Source of the DNA: an uncultured bacterium
Lineage (GTDB): Bacteria; Pseudomonadota; Alphaproteobacteria; Sphingomonadales; Sphingomonadaceae
Length of the DNA stretch: 64,000 nucleotides
Assembly: GCA_942636505.2 (NCBI GenBank)
Contig: CALOGB020000126.1
Location: 286,010 to 350,009 of the forward strand
Reading direction: 5' to 3'
In this document: one piece after another, positions 60,499-64,000 of the stretch
Numbering within the stretch: the stretch's first letter is position 1
Layout of the letters: every line of letters starts with the position of its first letter
Made by a program: the position numbers and the translations under genes
Notes under the pieces: generated by a model
Told to the model about the DNA's origin: nothing
Database searches by the model: none
What the model saw: only the letters and a program-made list of their open reading frames with translations

Positions 60499-62079
60499 AC
60501 TGAGCGCCTACACATATTGGCGTGTTATCGTAACGCGCGTCCTCTTCGAACAAATCAGACACATCGGTGAGGTATTGGACGCAGCAGCTGTCGAGGCGGG
60601 AGTTGGCCGCAAGTTCGTCCGTAGTTATGCCGTGGCTGATCACCTCGGCATAGGCGGCCTCATCCGGCAAATGGCTACCAGATCGACACAAGGTCAAGCA
60701 CCTGCCCGCCAGCTACGATCGAGCTGGTCAGTGCGGCGACAGCTACCTTGTTACTGAGCGTGACTAAACTCAGGCGCGCGCAGAAGCCAAGGTCGTCGCT
60801 GTCATCCCGTCGATCGAAGGTCGGCGCCGGTAGTCCGAACTCGCTCGCTTCGATCATGCGGCAAGCCCTTGCAAAGCAAAACCGCTAGAAGCCGCGGCCA
60901 CAGCCTCTGTACAGAACCGTATCGCAGGTGCACCGCTAGACAGCGGTCGCCCTCATTTATCAGCGACAGCCAAGCCAAACGCTGATCCCCGCAAGATCGA
61001 ACACCGTCATACCGCCCGTCGCGGGCACCACCTGGCGCCCCAACGCGTATCGCGCCGGCTATATCTGGACCGGCGGGGACATCAGATTCGAACGATACCT
61101 CATCGCCGTCGTTGCCGTCGACCGCGCCGAATGACCGGTGCCGAGGAAGCAACTTATGATCGCTGCCAGCAGGTTCGGCGCCGCGAACTCGCCGAGTTTG
61201 AATGCGATTGCCGGCGCGCCGACCGGATCAATCGTACGGTCTGATCGTGCCCCGTCTCGAGGTGAGCGTCTCGGTACACCGCAATAACTGCATCGTCTGG
61301 AGGAGGCAGGCGACTACGGTGCGCGCAAGCGAGACGCGAAAAGGGGATACCTCGATTGATGGCGCAGCTTTCTCCGAGGCCCTCCTGAGGCGGTTTCCTC
61401 GGTAGTGTCCAGGACCACTGTCTGTGCCAGAAGGCATTGGACAAGGCGGCGATCAACTTGTGAGCTCAACAACATGCGCGCACCGCGACATTGCTGCCGC
61501 GGCAAGCTTCCGCCCCTAGCAAGTGCCGTCGACGACGCCGATCAAAGAGGTGCTTGGGCAATCCCCACGCCATCTTCACCGGCCACAAACAATCCCGCGT
61601 AACCCTCACGTGCAGCGAGTGACTGGAGAATGCCTTTGCCGCCTCTTCGACTTGACGATCGGCATCTCTACCAGCTGCGGTAGGCCGCGTTTCGCGCCAC
61701 CCACCGGCAGATTTCTGTTGATGCCCTGCCGACTGAATGACACCGTCTCAACAAGCTGACCGAGCGCGCGTGTTCGCCCTTGTTGCTCTCGAACTTCTTT
61801 CGCCAGTAGCGCGGTGGTCCTGAAGTTGAGCGTAAACCATCGAATGAACTGCTTCGCGTGGAAGTCTATTGCCCCGACACGGCGCATTGTATCAGACGAA
61901 AGCCATCCCCAAGCCCCCTTCCCTTCCACAAACGGGGGCTCAAAGCCTCGCGCAGAAGTGCGTTGAAGGTTGCCGCCCGAATTCATAATAGCACTCGATC
62001 AGCTACTCCGGTCGCCTCGTGCTCAGCAACAGAGCCCAGCAGTACGCATCAAAATAGATTGTCAGGATTTTGAATCGCA
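60499..62079. other. Degenerate region between the IS element and rlmJ
   Basis: About 1.6 kb with only short, overlapping frames on both strands and no recognisable protein. Base composition is more even than in the rest of the window. It looks like decayed accessory DNA. The one frame with protein-like composition is listed separately at 61606-61986. Confidence 0.6.
61606..61986 (-). CDS. Doubtful hypothetical protein, 126 aa
   Basis: A frame with plausible protein composition in its middle part (VGAIDFHAKQFIRWFTLNF and LLAKEVREQQGRTRALGQLV). I recognise no family. It has no convincing ribosome binding site and lies in decayed sequence, so it may be a gene fragment. Confidence 0.25.
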   Translation of the reverse strand: MNSGGNLQRTSARGFEPPFVEGKGAWGWLSSDTMRRVGAIDFHAKQFIRWFTLNFRTTALLAKEVREQQGRTRALGQLVETVSFSRQGINRNLPVGGAKRGLPQLVEMPIVKSKRRQRHSPVTRCT

Positions 62080-62910
62080 ATGAATTATCGGCATTCCTTC
62101 CATGCTGGCAATAGCGCCGATGTCGTGAAGCACAGCCTGCTGATTGCCCTTGTACAGGCCTTGCAGCAAAAACAGGGCGCGCTGACTCTGATCGACACCC
62201 ATGCCGGCTGCGGCCTGTACGACCTTGACGGCGAGGACGCTCAACGCACCGGCGAGTCCGCGCAGGGCGTGCTGCGCGCTTTAGCTGATCCGAACCCCTT
62301 GTTGAGCGGCTATCGCGCCGCCGTACAGGCGGTGAATGTAGGGCCCCAGCTACACTCCTATCCCGGCTCGCCGCGGATACTGGCGCAACTTCTACGTCCA
62401 CAGGATTTCCTGATTCTGAACGAAAAGCATCCCCAGGACGCCTCGACCCTGCGCAGAGCGATGTGCGACACGTCCGCTGCTGTGCATGAGCGCGACGCCT
62501 ACGAGCTTTGGCTGGCGATGCTGCCGCCCCGAACCGCCCGGGGCGTGGTGGTGGTCGACCCGCCGTACGAGCAGCCCGACGAACGCGAACGTATCACAGC
62601 CACCCTCGCCGCTGCTCACCGGAAATGGGCGCACGGCGTGACAGTGATCTGGTATCCGCTGAAAGACCGCACTACGCATTGGCGCTGGAAGGAGCAGCTC
62701 CGCGCGCTCGGCATTCCGAAATTGTTGGGGGTGGAGCATTGGTTGTACGATGGCGATCAACCCGGCACTTATAATGGCGCGGGCCTCTATATCATTAATC
62801 CGCCCTACGCTTTCACGCAGGCCCTACCACCTCTGCTGGAAGCCCTGCGCACTGTGCTAGCCCCGGAGGGGCACAGGGGCGAGATCACTACCGATTGGCT
62901 GGGCAGTTAA
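62080..62910 (+). CDS. rlmJ: 23S rRNA (adenine(2030)-N6)-methyltransferase
   Basis: A 276-residue SAM-dependent enzyme that methylates A2030 of 23S rRNA. The start MNYRHSFHAGNSADVVKH is the RlmJ signature, LIDTHAGCGLYDL is the SAM loop, and VVVVDPPYEQPDE the DPPY catalytic motif. Full length. It is isolated among degenerate sequence, with somewhat less GC-rich flanks, and could be island cargo or a resident gene bordered by decay. Confidence 0.93.
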   Translation: MNYRHSFHAGNSADVVKHSLLIALVQALQQKQGALTLIDTHAGCGLYDLDGEDAQRTGESAQGVLRALADPNPLLSGYRAAVQAVNVGPQLHSYPGSPRILAQLLRPQDFLILNEKHPQDASTLRRAMCDTSAAVHERDAYELWLAMLPPRTARGVVVVDPPYEQPDERERITATLAAAHRKWAHGVTVIWYPLKDRTTHWRWKEQLRALGIPKLLGVEHWLYDGDQPGTYNGAGLYIINPPYAFTQALPPLLEALRTVLAPEGHRGEITTDWLGS

Positions 62911-63510
62911 AGTAAATCTGCAATGCCCCCGTCTCAGGAAGGAATCGTTCGCTGTCAAAGCTTTGCTGGTGACTCTCGCTGGTTGTCGTCCGTGTTCCTC
63001 GCGGCGAGCTGACAGGTCTGTTTTCTTCGAAAATAGTCGATTATCCACGGTCCTGCGAACGGTAACCAAACCTCACTCCCTGCCCTTCAAAGGCCGCTTG
63101 TCGATGCGTATGCCGACATGAATGGATGTCTGCTGTGGGACTCGCGAAATGAGTGCGCCGCTGGCGGCCGTTTCGGCAGGCGGCGTCGTCATCGTCTACG
63201 CCGATGCGACGGACCGGTTGTCGCGCCGTCAGGCCGATATCTGACATTGTTCGATGGCCTTCTGTTTCATGCCATCATGCTGGCGACGCACAAGAAAGAC
63301 GTAGCGACCGCTGCATATTGGTATGATCTGCACCATCAACGCCGAACACTAAGCGCAACTAGCGACAAGACCCGAGATGCGCGGCCCGGCGGCGCGCGAT
63401 GGAAATATTCCGGCGGTTTCCTATGGTTGAGAAAAGCACATCGTGCACGACGGCAATGGCGAACGCACCGCGCCTTGTAGCAGATAGTGCCACCGAGGAG
63501 GCTATCCTGA
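62911..63510. other. Gene-poor region after rlmJ
   Basis: About 600 bp without a recognisable gene. A plus-strand frame at 63118-63480 (120 codons, containing FDGLLFHAIMLATHKKDV) has no family match and no ribosome binding site. It is probably decayed mobile DNA. Confidence 0.5.
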
Positions 63511-63951
<441 letters not shown>

Positions 63952-63960
63952 CCGAGATCC

Positions 63961-63985
63961 CATCGAAGTTGTACTTCGATGGGGA
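63961..63985. other. Perfect inverted repeat upstream of the tRNA gene
   Basis: CCCATCGAAGT and ACTTCGATGGG pair around TGT, just before the tRNA 5' end. It may be a terminator of the gene beyond the window or part of the tRNA control region. Confidence 0.5.
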
Positions 63986-64000
63986 CCCGAGTGTCCGCGT

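Noticed and set aside
60476..60857. Short minus-strand frames at the right IS boundary as a gene interrupted by the IS
   Set aside because: No matching continuation was found on the left side of the element, and the frames differ.
63149..63244. A 31-codon frame before the recombinase remnant
   Set aside because: Too short, no recognisable product, and no ribosome binding site.

Overview
The window is GC-rich and tightly packed. It most resembles a chromosomal segment of a Sphingomonas-like alphaproteobacterium. This rests on several signs taken together: a complete valine-catabolic cluster, a glycan locus of the exosortase-A type, GGAAC-N16-CGTT promoters of the alphaproteobacterial general stress sigma factor, many small palindromic repeats of sphingomonad style, and an initiator tRNA gene. 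The taxonomic call is inference; no rRNA gene is present.

Layout. 1-2045: bioF (3' end), bioD and bioA, an overlapping biotin operon. 2144-5729: a PHB-depolymerase-type esterase, a MATE exporter, a 72-aa protein and a MAPEG protein. 5733-11913: the five valine-degradation enzymes on the minus strand (isobutyryl-CoA dehydrogenase, enoyl-CoA hydratase, 3-hydroxyisobutyryl-CoA hydrolase, mmsB, mmsA), with a divergent LysR gene at 12021. Every gap between these five genes holds a palindromic element, and one gap also holds a GIY-YIG nuclease gene. 13543-15832: two linked acyl-CoA dehydrogenase subunits. 16074-22332: an outer-membrane porin and dctA, divergent from dctB-dctD; the DctD protein lacks the GAFTGA loop. 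22424-27548: an AbrB-type membrane protein, a methyltransferase and an Hsp70-like protein (overlapping), then a diguanylate cyclase. 27693-34195: two LprI-like proteins, an oxidoreductase, a stress-promoter-driven small protein, and a LysR / aldo-keto reductase / MFS / SDR group. 34301-37323: a PepSY-DUF2271-DUF4198-ApbE operon behind a Fur-box-like site. 37494-43287: Nudix, an extensin-like gene broken by an amber codon, a disordered stress protein, a transglutaminase, a BAX inhibitor-1 protein, ThpR and SodC. 43485-49843: an MFS carrier and the glycan locus. 49900-58012: PfpI, topoisomerase IB, MscS, PutA, MaoC and thiolase.

58013 to 63874 has a different character: sparse genes, an intact IS3-family element, rlmJ, degenerate sequence, and the C-terminal remnant of a serine recombinase that runs into the initiator tRNA gene at 63875-63951. 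It reads as a decayed island next to a tRNA integration site.

The strongest unexplained signal is the set of palindromic elements. At least five sequence families share one architecture: two inverted units, each a compact hairpin followed by a short tail, often CCCAG. They sit in gene junctions, supply stop codons to three proteins ending in Pro-Ser-Ser or a longer variant, replace the 3' end of an acyltransferase, lie in frame inside putA, and on both sides frame a GIY-YIG nuclease. A palindromic-repeat family possibly mobilised or maintained by that nuclease is the best candidate here for an undescribed system.
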